DNA from: Dryocola clanedunensis_A | GTDB lineage: Bacteria; Pseudomonadota; Gammaproteobacteria; Enterobacterales; Enterobacteriaceae | Direction: 5' to 3' (one strand) | Assembly: GCA_038405435.1 (NCBI GenBank) | Contig: JBBYHZ010000001.1 | DNA: 64,000 nt | Shown: positions 25,879-34,031 of the stretch, piece by piece | Numbering within the stretch: position 1 is the first letter of the stretch | How the letters are laid out: each line of letters opens with the position of its first letter | Made by a program: the position numbers and the translations under genes | Notes under the pieces: model-generated | Database searches by the model: none | What the model was told of the DNA's origin: nothing | The model's input: the letters and a program-made list of their open reading frames with translations, nothing else

Positions 25879-26199
25879 ATGTTTACCTTCATTAACGACA
25901 CTAAGCTGGAAGATTTGGGGGCTGGCGTCACCCGCCGCGTACTCGCGAACGGCGGAAAAATGATGGCGGTGCAGGTGAATTTCGAAACCGGAGCCGTGGG
26001 GCCCATGCATAATCACCCGCACGAACAGCTAACATACGTGCTTTCCGGCGAGTTCGAATTCACCATTGGCGAAGAGGTGCATAAGGTTAAAGCCGGGGAT
26101 ACGCTTTATAAAGAGCCGCACGTGATGCACGGCTGCGTGTGTCTGGCCGCCGGTACGCTGCTGGATACCTTTACGCCGATTCGGGAAGATTTTCTTTAG
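25879..26199 (+). CDS. kdgF: Cupin protein KdgF (unsaturated uronate linearisation)
   Basis: KdgF speeds the opening of unsaturated galacturonate/glucuronate monomers, released from pectin or alginate, to the linear keto sugar that feeds the 2-keto-3-deoxygluconate pathway. The 106-residue single cupin has the metal-binding set in HNHPHEQ (residues 44-50) and a later His near 81-84 (EPHVMHG), and the family phrases LTYVLSGEFEFTIG and LLDTFTPIREDF. A KdgR-like box precedes it, and kduD, the next enzyme type in the same route, is 1.7 kb away. A GGAG site decides the start. Confidence 0.88.
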   Translation: MFTFINDTKLEDLGAGVTRRVLANGGKMMAVQVNFETGAVGPMHNHPHEQLTYVLSGEFEFTIGEEVHKVKAGDTLYKEPHVMHGCVCLAAGTLLDTFTPIREDFL

Positions 26200-26236
26200 C
26201 TGAATAAATTGGCAAGGCTGATAACAAATTTTTCTG

Positions 26237-26312
26237 GTAGGTCGGATAAGCGTAAGCGTCATCCGACACAAAAACCTCAGTGGTGGATGGCGCTTACGCT
26301 TATCCACCCTAC
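26237..26312. repeat. Paired REP-like palindromes (BIME-type)
   Basis: Two imperfect palindromes in opposite orientation: GTCGGAT...ATCCGAC at 26241-26267 and GGTGGAT...ATCCACC at 26282-26308, each with an AAGCGTAAGC-like centre and flanked by GTAG/CTAC. They sit between the convergent kdgF and fepE genes. This is the usual layout of extragenic REP pairs. Confidence 0.8.
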
Positions 26313-26320
26313 GATACTGG

Positions 26321-27442
26321 CTAGATAAATTTATCCAGCTCCATTCGGCGGCTGCTTAAAGCATGACGGGTCAGCACCATGCCAGCCGCCACAATCAGGC
26401 CAACCAGCGTGGCCAGCACCACCACTAAAGATTTACCCGGACCGTCTTTTTTCACCGGCAGCGAAGGCTGCATCTGGTATTTAAACGGCCTGAAGTCCAC
26501 CTCACCGATGTTAATCGCTTCCAGCTGGCTGACCAGATGCTCACGATTCTGCACCGCAACGTTAAGCTGAGCAACGTCCTTAATCGACTCCTCAATTTTC
26601 AGCTTTTCTGCCAGCCCGTCAGAGCCCAGGGCAACCGAATAGTCCGGATCGTCTTTTACGGCCTGGCCGTTGCTGTAGACCGGCTTTTTAATCCCGGCGG
26701 CGCTGGCGACCTGCAGCGAATAGCCCAGACGCTGCAGATTAACGTTATGCTCATTTTCCAGCAGGGAGCGGTCCAGCTTCAGCTTATCTTTTTCAAAGAT
26801 GATTTTAAGCTCCACCGCGTCTTTCAGATCCTGCAGGACGCTGATATTCACCTCGTTCACAATATAGGCAATATAGTTTTTTAGCACCAGCTGAGCGTTT
26901 TCAGCATCAGGGGCGTTGAAACTCAGCGTCCAGGAGGAATAAGGCATACTGGCAGTTTGTTTCGGATCGGCATTATTCTGCGATTTGAATTTCTCCGAGA
27001 CGTTCATAATGGCCCGATGCAGCTCGGAGGTATCCACTTCTTTATTACTCAGCAGCGCCTGCACATAAGGCGACGTTGAAAGAAAGCGTTCGCGCAGCGC
27101 CTGAGAATCAAATTTTTTCAGGAACATATTAAATACGGTGCTGCCGTCTACGTTAGCCCCAACGTTCAGCACGTTCATATTGACCATCGCCCGGCGCAGT
27201 TCGACCATCTGTTCATTCTCAGGTGCAGTAATGACGGCCTGGCTAGTCCACTTCTGGGGCAGAAGGAAACTAGCGATGACGCCACAGAGTGCAAAAATGA
27301 GGGTAATGCCAACGATCTGCTTGCGGGCTGCAAACAGCGTAGACAGCAGCGCCAGAAGATCGATCTCCTCACGTTGTTGAGAGTGAAGGGGGTAGACAGG
27401 AGCGCTCTCTAACTGCTGTGATTTCACTTCTATAGATGACAT
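26321..27442 (-). CDS. fepE: LPS O-antigen chain-length regulator FepE (Wzz family)
   Basis: A polysaccharide co-polymerase of 373 residues that sets very long O-antigen length in the Wzy pathway. It has the Wzz layout: a first membrane helix at about 42-62 (IVGITLIFALCGVIASFLLPQ), a long periplasmic coiled region, and a second helix near 345-365 preceded by the Pro-rich PSLPVKKDGPGKS. The stretch AAGIKKPVYSNGQAVKDDPD is shared with E. coli FepE. In E. coli, fepE lies in the enterobactin cluster; here it lies between kdgF and kduD, which suggests relocation. The start has no strong ribosome site. No O-antigen genes are nearby. Confidence 0.9.
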   Translation of the reverse strand: MSSIEVKSQQLESAPVYPLHSQQREEIDLLALLSTLFAARKQIVGITLIFALCGVIASFLLPQKWTSQAVITAPENEQMVELRRAMVNMNVLNVGANVDGSTVFNMFLKKFDSQALRERFLSTSPYVQALLSNKEVDTSELHRAIMNVSEKFKSQNNADPKQTASMPYSSWTLSFNAPDAENAQLVLKNYIAYIVNEVNISVLQDLKDAVELKIIFEKDKLKLDRSLLENEHNVNLQRLGYSLQVASAAGIKKPVYSNGQAVKDDPDYSVALGSDGLAEKLKIEESIKDVAQLNVAVQNREHLVSQLEAINIGEVDFRPFKYQMQPSLPVKKDGPGKSLVVVLATLVGLIVAAGMVLTRHALSSRRMELDKFI

Positions 27443-27857
27443 AACAAACCGCTTAATGGTGTGGTGAGAACAGACCTGTTTCGCCAGACGCGGAAAACCC
27501 TTCCGCGCGCAGAGGATAGAACAGGCAACGAGTTAGCTGTTTTTATAGTGGGAAAATGCGGCATGTCTGTTCCTTGTGAGCATCACTTTGACTGCAACAT
27601 AACTGTCGGAAAATACCGGACTTAACATCGTCCTGACTGCCGCAGGAGGATGAATAATTAGCAGAACTAAAGGTATTTTTTAGGAGACAACCATTATTCC
27701 TAAGATAAATCCCAAAAACAACTACCAGTTTCCGCAGCTTAATATTTTAAGAATTCGCCAGATTGTTTTCTCTCAGGTTCGTAATTTTAACGCGAAAGGG
27801 TCTGAAGAGTGAGCAACAAGAAGGAAGGGATGAAAGTAAGGGGAGCGTCCGTAGCGC
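27443..27857. other. Gene-free stretch upstream of fepE
   Basis: About 415 bases between fepE and the kduD terminator. It is AT-rich with several short A/T runs and presumably carries the fepE promoter. I see no gene, RNA or clear operator in it. Confidence 0.5.
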
Positions 27858-27885
27858 AAAAAAAAAACCTCCCGGTTAAGGGAGG
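27858..27885 (-). terminator. Rho-independent terminator of kduD
   Basis: On the minus strand a 6-bp stem (CCTCCC with GGGAGG, 6-base loop) is followed by ten T. It lies about 19 bases past the kduD stop. Confidence 0.92.
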
Positions 27886-27903
27886 CTTATGGTTTTTTGA
27901 GGC

Positions 27904-28665
27904 TTAGCGAGCCAGCCAGCCGCCGTCCACCGCGATGGTGTAACCGTTAACGTAGTCAGAAGCAGGTGAAGCCAGGAAGACGATTGGCCCCATCAGGTCG
28001 CTCGGCAGCCCCCAGCGGCCCGCCGGGATGCGGTCGAGGATTTCGCTGCTGCGCTGCTCATCGGCACGCAGCTGCTGGGTGTTGTTAGTAGCCATGTAGC
28101 CCGGCGCAATAGCGTTAACGTTGATGCCGTGCTTCGCCCACTCGTTTGCCAGCAGGCGGGTTACGCCCATGACCGCACTCTTGGAAGCGGTGTAGGAAGG
28201 CACCCGAATACCGCCCTGGAAGGAGAGCATAGAGGCGATGTTAATGATTTTGCCGCCGTTGCCCTGGGCAATAAAGTGCTTCGCCGCCGCCTGAGCCATA
28301 AAGAAAACGCTTTTGATGTTGAGATTCATCACGTCGTCCCAGTTCTGCTCGCTGAACTCAATGGCGTCCTCACGGCGAATCAGGCCCGCGTTGTTGACCA
28401 GAATGTCGATATGGCCAAACTCGGCAACGGCGCGATCCAGCAGCCCCGGGATACCGTCAATTTTACGCAGGTCAGCGGTCAGGCTGAGAAAACGGCGGCC
28501 CAGCGCGGTCACCTGCTCGATGGTGTCGGTCGGCTCAACGATGTTGATACCCACGATGTCGCAGCCCGCCTGCGCAAGTCCCAGCGCCATGCCCTGACCC
28601 AGACCCGTATCACAACCTGTGACAACAGCGACTTTACCCTCAAGGGAGAATGTATCCAGAATCAT
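27904..28665 (-). CDS. kduD: 2-dehydro-3-deoxy-D-gluconate 5-dehydrogenase KduD
   Basis: KduD reduces 2,5-diketo-3-deoxygluconate to 2-keto-3-deoxygluconate in uronate and pectin breakdown. It is a short-chain dehydrogenase of 253 residues: Rossmann motif TGCDTGLGQG (17-26), NNAG (91-94), catalytic Ser145, Tyr158 and Lys162 (SYTASK). The C-terminal NGYTIAVDGGWLAR is typical. In E. coli, kduI follows; here it is absent and kdgF is near by. Two KdgR-like boxes lie upstream and a strong terminator follows. Confidence 0.96.
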   Translation of the reverse strand: MILDTFSLEGKVAVVTGCDTGLGQGMALGLAQAGCDIVGINIVEPTDTIEQVTALGRRFLSLTADLRKIDGIPGLLDRAVAEFGHIDILVNNAGLIRREDAIEFSEQNWDDVMNLNIKSVFFMAQAAAKHFIAQGNGGKIINIASMLSFQGGIRVPSYTASKSAVMGVTRLLANEWAKHGINVNAIAPGYMATNNTQQLRADEQRSSEILDRIPAGRWGLPSDLMGPIVFLASPASDYVNGYTIAVDGGWLAR

Positions 28666-28735
28666 GTCGATTTCCTTTTTATTCGCGCCCGCATCAGGCA
28701 GGCAAAGATGTTCAGTGCCGCCATACTAATCCTCC

Positions 28736-28777
28736 TGAAACGCCATTTCAATTATAAATAAAACATCGTTTCATTTT
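28736..28777. promoter_or_regulatory. Two KdgR-like operators upstream of kduD
   Basis: TGAAACGCCATTTCA at 28736-28750 and ATAAAACATCGTTTCATTTT at about 28758-28777 both match the KdgR pattern (the second fits the AATRAAAYRNYGTTTCATT consensus well). They lie 70-110 bases before the kduD start and imply tight control by KdgR. Confidence 0.75.
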
Positions 28778-28836
28778 TATTGGCAGAAGAGATCAAATTT
28801 GGTACCGGGATCACGCCGCACCGGTTCTCAGCCAGC

Positions 28837-28868
28837 AAAAAGCCCACCCCGGCAAACCGAAGGTGAGC
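28837..28868 (-). terminator. Rho-independent terminator of yqeF
   Basis: On the minus strand GCTCACC pairs with GGTGGGC (one G-T pair) and five T follow. It lies about 28 bases past the yqeF stop. Confidence 0.75.
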
Positions 28869-28895
28869 TCTTTCTGAGAGAACTAATCAGGTAAG

Positions 28896-30077
28896 CTAAT
28901 CGCGCTCGATGGCGAGGGCAACGCCCTGCCCGCCCCCGATGCACAGCGTTGCCAGCCCCTTTTTCGCATCCCGTTTGACCATTTCATGCACCAGCGAGAC
29001 GAGGATGCGGCAGCCGGACGCGCCGATGGGGTGGCCAAGCGCGATGGCTCCGCCGTTGACGTTAACCTTGCGCTCGTCCCACTCCAGCATCTTCCCTACC
29101 GAAAGCGCCTGCGCGGCAAACGCTTCGTTCGCTTCGATTAAATCCAGCTCTTCCAGCGCCCAGCCCGCTCTTTCCAGGCAGCGACGCGTGGCCGTGACGG
29201 GGGCGATCCCCATCAGCGCAGGGTCGACGCCGACGCTGGCAAAGGCCCGGATGCGCGCCAGAACGGGCAGCCCCAGCTCTTCGGCTTTTGCGGCGCTCAT
29301 CATTAAGACGGCCGCTGCGCCATCGTTAATAGAAGAGGCGTTGCCTGCCGTGACGCTGCCGGCAATCTCAAACGCAGGGCTCAGCCGGGCCAGGGCTTCC
29401 GCGCTGGCGTCCGTGCGGGGCTGCTCATCGGTGTCCACCAGCACGGTCGCTCCCGAGCGCAGCTCGACGGGCACCGGTACGATTTCGTCTTTAAAGCGGC
29501 CCGCATCAATAGCGGCGCGAGCCTTCTGCTGCGAGGCCAGCGCGAACGCATCCTGCCGTTCACGGCTGATATCGTATTCGCGGGCGAGGTTTTCTGCGGT
29601 GACGCCCATGTGGTAATCGTTAAACGCATCCCACAGCCCGTCGTGAACCAGGCTGTCGATAAGCTGGCTGTTGCCCAGCCCCGCGCCGGTACGGCTGTTA
29701 GCAAGAACGTGCGGAGCGCGGCTCATATTTTCCTGTCCGCCCGCTATCACCACGTCCGCTTCCCCGCACTGGATCGCCTGGGTAGCAAGATGCAGCGCTT
29801 TCAGGCCGGAGCCGCAGACGTCGTTGATGGTAATCGCCGACACGGACCACGGCAGGCCGCTGTTGAGGGCAGTTTGTCGGGCAGGGTTTTGTCCCGCGCC
29901 AGCGGTTAGTACCTGCCCCAGAATAACCTCGTCAACCTCCTGCTCGCTTACGCCGCTGCGCTCAAGCAATGCCTTTACCACAGCGCTTCCCAGCTCCGCG
30001 GCGCTACGCGGAGAAAGCGCTCCCTGGAAGCAGCCAATGGGGGTGCGCGCCGCCCCAACAATCACCACATCTTTCAT
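28896..30077 (-). CDS. yqeF: Acetyl-CoA C-acetyltransferase YqeF (thiolase)
   Basis: A degradative-type thiolase of 393 residues that condenses or splits acetoacetyl-CoA. The nucleophilic Cys88 is in NDVCGSGLKAL, the second active-site segment NGGAIALGHPIGASG carries the His, and the C-terminal Cys is in LCIGGGQG. It matches E. coli YqeF along its length (AYALSSQQKARAAIDAGRF-like stretch, MLEWDERKVNVNGG). It follows kduD in the same direction but has its own terminator. It marks the last backbone gene before the accessory region. Confidence 0.95.
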   Translation of the reverse strand: MKDVVIVGAARTPIGCFQGALSPRSAAELGSAVVKALLERSGVSEQEVDEVILGQVLTAGAGQNPARQTALNSGLPWSVSAITINDVCGSGLKALHLATQAIQCGEADVVIAGGQENMSRAPHVLANSRTGAGLGNSQLIDSLVHDGLWDAFNDYHMGVTAENLAREYDISRERQDAFALASQQKARAAIDAGRFKDEIVPVPVELRSGATVLVDTDEQPRTDASAEALARLSPAFEIAGSVTAGNASSINDGAAAVLMMSAAKAEELGLPVLARIRAFASVGVDPALMGIAPVTATRRCLERAGWALEELDLIEANEAFAAQALSVGKMLEWDERKVNVNGGAIALGHPIGASGCRILVSLVHEMVKRDAKKGLATLCIGGGQGVALAIERD

Positions 30078-30301
30078 TGTCCGCTCCGCAAAACGCTAAT
30101 AGGGTTTTAAGAGCGCATATCATGGGGCAACATTAATAAATTGTTAATGCCGGTTTTTGGGAATGGATAGATGTAAAGCCGGGTGTAAGATTCAAATAGT
30201 CAGCATATTCAATTCATTAAATTGTTTACCTGCCGTTTCGCTGGAGAATATTTCTTCACAACCAGTGAAGGGCATCACAAATAAATAACAAGGAAAGCCG
30301 G

Positions 30302-30667
30302 ATGAACCAGTACGTTCAGGAAACGATCGACGCCCATATCGCCATTGAAAACTGGCTGGGTGCGGGTAAAGGGGATTTAAAAGCGCTGCTTAACCGCTTC
30401 TCTCCAGCATTTTCTATGGTGACGCCGGGTGGGGCAAAGCTGGACTATTCCACGCTTTGCGCCTTCTTTGAAGGGCAGCAAGGGGCCAGGCCCGGGCTAA
30501 AAATCGAGCTGGAAGAGATAAAAGTCGTGGCGGAGTGGCCTGCCGGGGCGGTGGTGAGCTACAGCGAACGGCACAGCCTGCCGGGAGCTGAGCCTACGCT
30601 GCGCCATTCAACGGTAGTCTTTACCCCAGGGCTGAGCTGGCTCCGGCTGCACGAGACGGCGGCTTAA
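30302..30667 (+). CDS. NTF2-like (DUF4440/SnoaL-type) small protein
   Basis: A 121-residue soluble protein with the look of an NTF2-like fold: an N-terminal amphipathic helix (VQETIDAHIAIENWLGAGKG), the phrase LLNRFSPAFSMVTPGGAKLDY common to DUF4440 proteins, and a C-terminal run of beta strands (AVVSYSERHS, LRHSTVVFTPG). No catalytic residues can be named. The start has an AAGGA site. It is the first gene after yqeF and converges on a diguanylate cyclase gene. Function unknown. Confidence 0.75.
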   Translation: MNQYVQETIDAHIAIENWLGAGKGDLKALLNRFSPAFSMVTPGGAKLDYSTLCAFFEGQQGARPGLKIELEEIKVVAEWPAGAVVSYSERHSLPGAEPTLRHSTVVFTPGLSWLRLHETAA

Positions 30668-30676
30668 CCTGGTTCG

Positions 30677-30704
30677 ATCCCCTCCTCGCGAAGGGATAGT
30701 TTTT
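30677..30704 (+). terminator. Probable terminator of the NTF2-like gene
   Basis: ATCCCCT and AAGGGAT form a 7-bp stem with one mismatch; AGTTTTTAT follows. It overlaps the end of the convergent cyclase gene by 2 bases. Confidence 0.55.
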
Positions 30705-31710
30705 ATCTGCGGCGGGTTTTCTTGTCCTGATACATCGCCTCGTCGGCGGCGCGCAGCGCCATATCCGGGCTAACGTCGCCGGGGTTTACCGCCACCGCGC
30801 CGATACTCGGGCCGCCGTATTTGATCGTTAATGAATGCAGCTTATAGTCGCCGGTCAGCAGGGAGGCCAGCCGCGTTTTAAAAGCTCTGGCCGCATCCTG
30901 AGCGTCGGCGTAATCTGTCGGCCCGGCTCCGGCAACGATAAATTCATCACCGCCAACCCTCCCCAGAATTTCATCGTAGCGCACGCCTGCTTTTAGCCGC
31001 TCGCCAACCGCGCACAGGAACTCATCCCCCGCGTCGTGACCGTAAACGTCATTGATTTGCTTAAAATCATCCAGGTCGGCAAAGGCTACCAGCACGTAGC
31101 GGGCGTCGAGTTTCGCTCGGGTAAAGAGCTGCGGAAGCTGGTCAAACACCGCGCGGCGGTTTGGCAGGCCCGTCAGATCGTCGGTATAGCTGGAAGTGGT
31201 CAGCGCGGCGTTGGCCTGCTGCAGCTTTTTCATCAGCTGCTCATTCTGGATCTGCTGGGCGATAAGCTGGGCGAACAGCTGGAGCACCTGTTCGCTGCGC
31301 TCGGACAGCTCGCGCTGCTCGGAACTGGCGGCACAAAGCGTACCGTACAGCGAGCCATCGGCCAGCCTGACGGGCGTGCTGACATAGGTGGTTATTCCCA
31401 GCGCCTTCGCCGCCTCGGAATCGCCCCAGATACCCGCCACGTCGCAGGTATATCGCCGCCCTTCATCCAGCGCACGCTTGCACAGCGTGTCGCCCCAGGG
31501 TACGGACAGCCCCTCCGGGATCTGCATGTGCCTGCTGTTACGGGAAAAAAGGATATGCTGCTGGCTGCCGTCCGGCTCCACGCGGGTCAGGTAGGTGGAC
31601 TCCATGTTGGTCACCAGCTCAAGCATTTCGAGCAGCTGGCGGACAAGCCCCTCAAGCGTGTATTCAGATTCTAACGCGCTTGAAATGCGCTCGATAAGAT
31701 TGTCAGACAT
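30703..31710 (-). CDS. GAF-GGDEF diguanylate cyclase, DgcP(YeaP)-like
   Basis: A predicted cyclic-di-GMP synthase of 335 residues. An N-terminal GAF sensor domain (about 20-158; TPVRLADGSLYGTLCAASS) is followed by a GGDEF domain (about 172-333) with the substrate-binding DLTGLPNRRA and the intact active site GRVGGDEF (253-257). The product-inhibition site RxxD expected five residues before GGDEF reads RYDE, so feedback inhibition may be weak. It resembles E. coli DgcP (YeaP) throughout (MEST-YLT, DTLCKRA, GDSEAAK-LGITT). It is alone, with no membrane segment. The GAF ligand is unknown. Confidence 0.88.
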   Translation of the reverse strand: MSDNLIERISSALESEYTLEGLVRQLLEMLELVTNMESTYLTRVEPDGSQQHILFSRNSRHMQIPEGLSVPWGDTLCKRALDEGRRYTCDVAGIWGDSEAAKALGITTYVSTPVRLADGSLYGTLCAASSEQRELSERSEQVLQLFAQLIAQQIQNEQLMKKLQQANAALTTSSYTDDLTGLPNRRAVFDQLPQLFTRAKLDARYVLVAFADLDDFKQINDVYGHDAGDEFLCAVGERLKAGVRYDEILGRVGGDEFIVAGAGPTDYADAQDAARAFKTRLASLLTGDYKLHSLTIKYGGPSIGAVAVNPGDVSPDMALRAADEAMYQDKKTRRR

Positions 31711-31938
31711 TAAACGGGAACACCTTCATCCGGTAGCACAGGCAGGCAACAAGCCTCAGAGCTACGCTTTTAACATATATTTAGCCTGAATTCTGCCCCC
31801 CAGCTATGGCGTTAATCTGGAAGATGGGTGTTTATGTAGGCAAGGCTGACAACACATGAAAAAGGAGTGGTGACTTCGACTATTCACCACAGAGAAGGAA
31901 AAGCATGACCTTCTTCTATTCCGGCAACGAAAAATTCA

Positions 31939-32466
31939 CTATTTTTTTGTTTCCTTCCAGAGCGCAAGTACCAGTGACGGGAGATAACACATCATATAGG
32001 TCAGTAGAAACGAAACATAATATAAACACACGTAAAAAAACAATAAGCTGACGTTATTCCCAGACATCAATCTGGCAGGATTCCCTGCAGTTGTTAATTC
32101 AAAATCCTGAAGAAGAAAAAAATACAGGTATAAACAATATATTACCGGACTGAATATGCATGCTTTGATAAGTACACTACGCTCTATAATTACTTTTGGC
32201 TTTCGCTTATAGAGAATAAAGAAGGTAACGACCGCAAATAGAAGAGCACTCTTGCTATATATATCCATGACTTTAGTCAGCAGAGGACTGTAGGCAGAGG
32301 TAACAGAAGGGATATCTTTAGTAATTTCATAGATATAATACAGCAGGTAGCTATCTGGATCGTTAAGATAAAAGATAAAAATGAATATCAAGGGAGTCAT
32401 CCCTACGAGCATCATGGAGAATAAAATCTTTCTAGTATATCTGCTTACCTGAGTATTATTGATCAT
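31939..32466 (-). CDS. Hypothetical AT-rich membrane protein
   Basis: A 175-residue protein I do not recognise. It has four or five hydrophobic segments (about 12-34, 72-86, 100-120, 138-168), Tyr-rich loops (YLLYYIYEITKDIPS) and a basic C-terminus (WKETKK). Base composition is clearly more AT-rich than the neighbours, suggesting acquisition. The start is preceded by AAGGA on the minus strand. It stands alone between the cyclase and the topAI locus. Small four-helix proteins of this look include immunity proteins, but nothing here supports that. Confidence 0.6.
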   Translation of the reverse strand: MINNTQVSRYTRKILFSMMLVGMTPLIFIFIFYLNDPDSYLLYYIYEITKDIPSVTSAYSPLLTKVMDIYSKSALLFAVVTFFILYKRKPKVIIERSVLIKACIFSPVIYCLYLYFFLLQDFELTTAGNPARLMSGNNVSLLFFYVCLYYVSFLLTYMMCYLPSLVLALWKETKK

Positions 32467-32812
32467 AAAAAATCCTTTTTCTTTATGCAGATGTTGGCCG
32501 ATACTGCTTTTCTAGTGATAAACGCTTAAGTATATAATTTAATTATGAGATTGTCTTTACGCCGTTTTAGTACCCTAACATCTGATAAGTATGTTCAATC
32601 AGTATTCATAAGTGTTGCTCTTCACCGTATCAACCAAAGACATATAATCGAAATAACCTGCCACCACAGGATAATATCAGTAGAGGCTTGATAGCCCTTC
32701 AGGCACCCGTTTCCTGAAGCAGATCACACTTTTTGAATCTGCAAATAGCCCTGTTAAAACTACGTGTTATCATTCACCGCGTAAATACTTTTCAACTCTA
32801 TCCGAGGCTTTG

Positions 32813-32839
32813 ATGCTGGAGAATGTAATCATCCGATAA
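32813..32839 (+). CDS. Leader peptide upstream of topAI (toiL-like)
   Basis: An 8-codon ORF, ATG to TAA, encoding MLENVIIR, with a GAGG ribosome site 5 bases before the ATG. It begins 139 bases before topAI. In E. coli the topAI operon is controlled by a short leader ORF, toiL, on which antibiotic-stalled ribosomes change RNA structure and Rho access. Here a 10-bp inverted repeat starts at its last codons. The assignment rests on position, ribosome site and structure; I cannot compare the peptide sequence from memory. Confidence 0.55.
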   Translation: MLENVIIR

Positions 32840-32875
32840 TCAGTTTCACGACCTTTTCAGGCCGGACTGATTATC
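32835..32875 (+). promoter_or_regulatory. Leader hairpin overlapping the stop codon of the topAI leader ORF
   Basis: GATAATCAGT (32835-32844) and ACTGATTATC (32866-32875) are perfect inverted repeats with a 21-base loop. The left arm contains the leader TAA stop (32837-32839). A ribosome at the end of the leader ORF would block this stem, giving a simple switch. Confidence 0.6.
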
Positions 32876-32951
32876 AATGCGCCGAAATCGAATGTGGACA
32901 CCGCTGTGTGTTTGCACGTTTTGCACATGATGATTAAACAGGTTTTCCAGT

Positions 32952-33209
32952 ATGAATTTATCCCGTCAGGAACAACGTACCTTACACGTTCTCGCCAAAG
33001 GTGGACGTATTGCGCACGTCCGCGATACCTCCGGCCGCGTCACCGCCGTTGAATGCTACACCCGCGAAGGGCTGTTGCTGGCTGACTGCACGCTCGCCGT
33101 CTTCAAAAAACTCAAAACCAAAAAGCTGATCAAGTCCGTCAACGGTCAGCCCTACCGCATTAATACCACCGGGCTGAACAACGTTCGCGCCCAGTTTGAC
33201 AATCAGTAA
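32952..33209 (+). CDS. topAI: Topoisomerase I inhibitor TopAI (YjhX toxin)
   Basis: An 85-residue protein nearly identical to E. coli YjhX, which binds topoisomerase I and blocks DNA binding, stopping growth when overproduced. Family stretches are complete: MNLSRQEQRTLHVLAKGGRI, AVFKKLKTKKLIKSVNGQPY and RINTTGLNNVRAQ. In E. coli the antitoxin gene yjhQ follows, then yjhP. Here yjhP follows after 11 bases and yjhQ is missing. The long leader with a short ORF suggests control by translation state. The gene is intact. Confidence 0.92.
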   Translation: MNLSRQEQRTLHVLAKGGRIAHVRDTSGRVTAVECYTREGLLLADCTLAVFKKLKTKKLIKSVNGQPYRINTTGLNNVRAQFDNQ

Positions 33210-33220
33210 GGAGTACTGAA

Positions 33221-33967
33221 ATGGATATCCCACGTATTTTTACCATCAGCGAAAGCGAACACCGCATTCATAATCCGTTCACACCGGAAAAGTACGCCAC
33301 GCTTGGTCGCGTACTGCGTATGAAACCGGATACCCGCATCCTTGACCTCGGTAGCGGCTCGGGCGAGATGCTCTGCACCTGGGCCCGCGACCATGGAATC
33401 ACGGGTACAGGCATTGACATGAGCCCGCTCTTTACTATGCAGGCAAAGCTGCGTGCAGAGGAACTCGGCGTCTGCGAACGCGTGCATTTTATGCATAACG
33501 ACGCAGCAGGCTACGTCGCCGACGAAAAATGTGACGTGGCGGCCTGTATCGGGGCTACGTGGATTGCAGGTGGTTTTGCCGGGACGATAGAGCTGCTTGC
33601 AAAGAGCCTGAAGCCTGGAGGAATTGTGCTTATTGGTGAACCCTACTGGCGCCAGGTGCCCGCGACGGAAGAGATTGCACAGGCCTGCGGCGTCTCGTCT
33701 ATTGCCGATTTCCTCACCCTTCCCGATCTTGTCGCCTCTTTTGACAAACTCGGTTATGACGTCGTGGAAATGGTACTGGCGGAGCAGGAAGGCTGGGACA
33801 GGTACGAAGCGGCTAAGTGGCTCACCATGCGCCGCTGGCTGGAGGAAAACCCTGACGATGACTTTGCGCAGGTGGTGCGGGCGGAGCTGACGATAGCGCC
33901 TGAACGCCATGTCACTTACACGCGGGAATATTTTGGCTGGGGAGTATTTGCACTAATGTCCCGCTGA
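33221..33967 (+). CDS. yjhP: SAM-dependent methyltransferase YjhP
   Basis: A class I methyltransferase of 248 residues, nearly the same as E. coli YjhP. The SAM motif I is LDLGSGSGEML (about 43-53) and the motif post I acidic residue is in GTGIDMSPL. The C-terminal half (YEAAKWLTMRRWLEENPDDD) is family specific. An AAGGAG site precedes the ATG, and it lies 11 bases after topAI, so they are one operon. The substrate is not known. A perfect bidirectional terminator ends the operon. Confidence 0.92.
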   Translation: MDIPRIFTISESEHRIHNPFTPEKYATLGRVLRMKPDTRILDLGSGSGEMLCTWARDHGITGTGIDMSPLFTMQAKLRAEELGVCERVHFMHNDAAGYVADEKCDVAACIGATWIAGGFAGTIELLAKSLKPGGIVLIGEPYWRQVPATEEIAQACGVSSIADFLTLPDLVASFDKLGYDVVEMVLAEQEGWDRYEAAKWLTMRRWLEENPDDDFAQVVRAELTIAPERHVTYTREYFGWGVFALMSR

Positions 33968-33981
33968 AGGGGCAGATAAGT

Positions 33982-34011
33982 AAAAAGGCCGATCTGACGA
34001 TCGGCCTTTTT
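33982..34011. terminator. Bidirectional terminator between yjhP and the POT transporter
   Basis: AAAAAGGCCGATC and GATCGGCCTTTTT form a perfect 13-bp inverted repeat with a TGAC loop. The A and T tracts give a U-tail in both directions between two convergent genes. Confidence 0.93.
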
Positions 34012-34031
34012 GCTGGTTAGCTACCGCAAGA

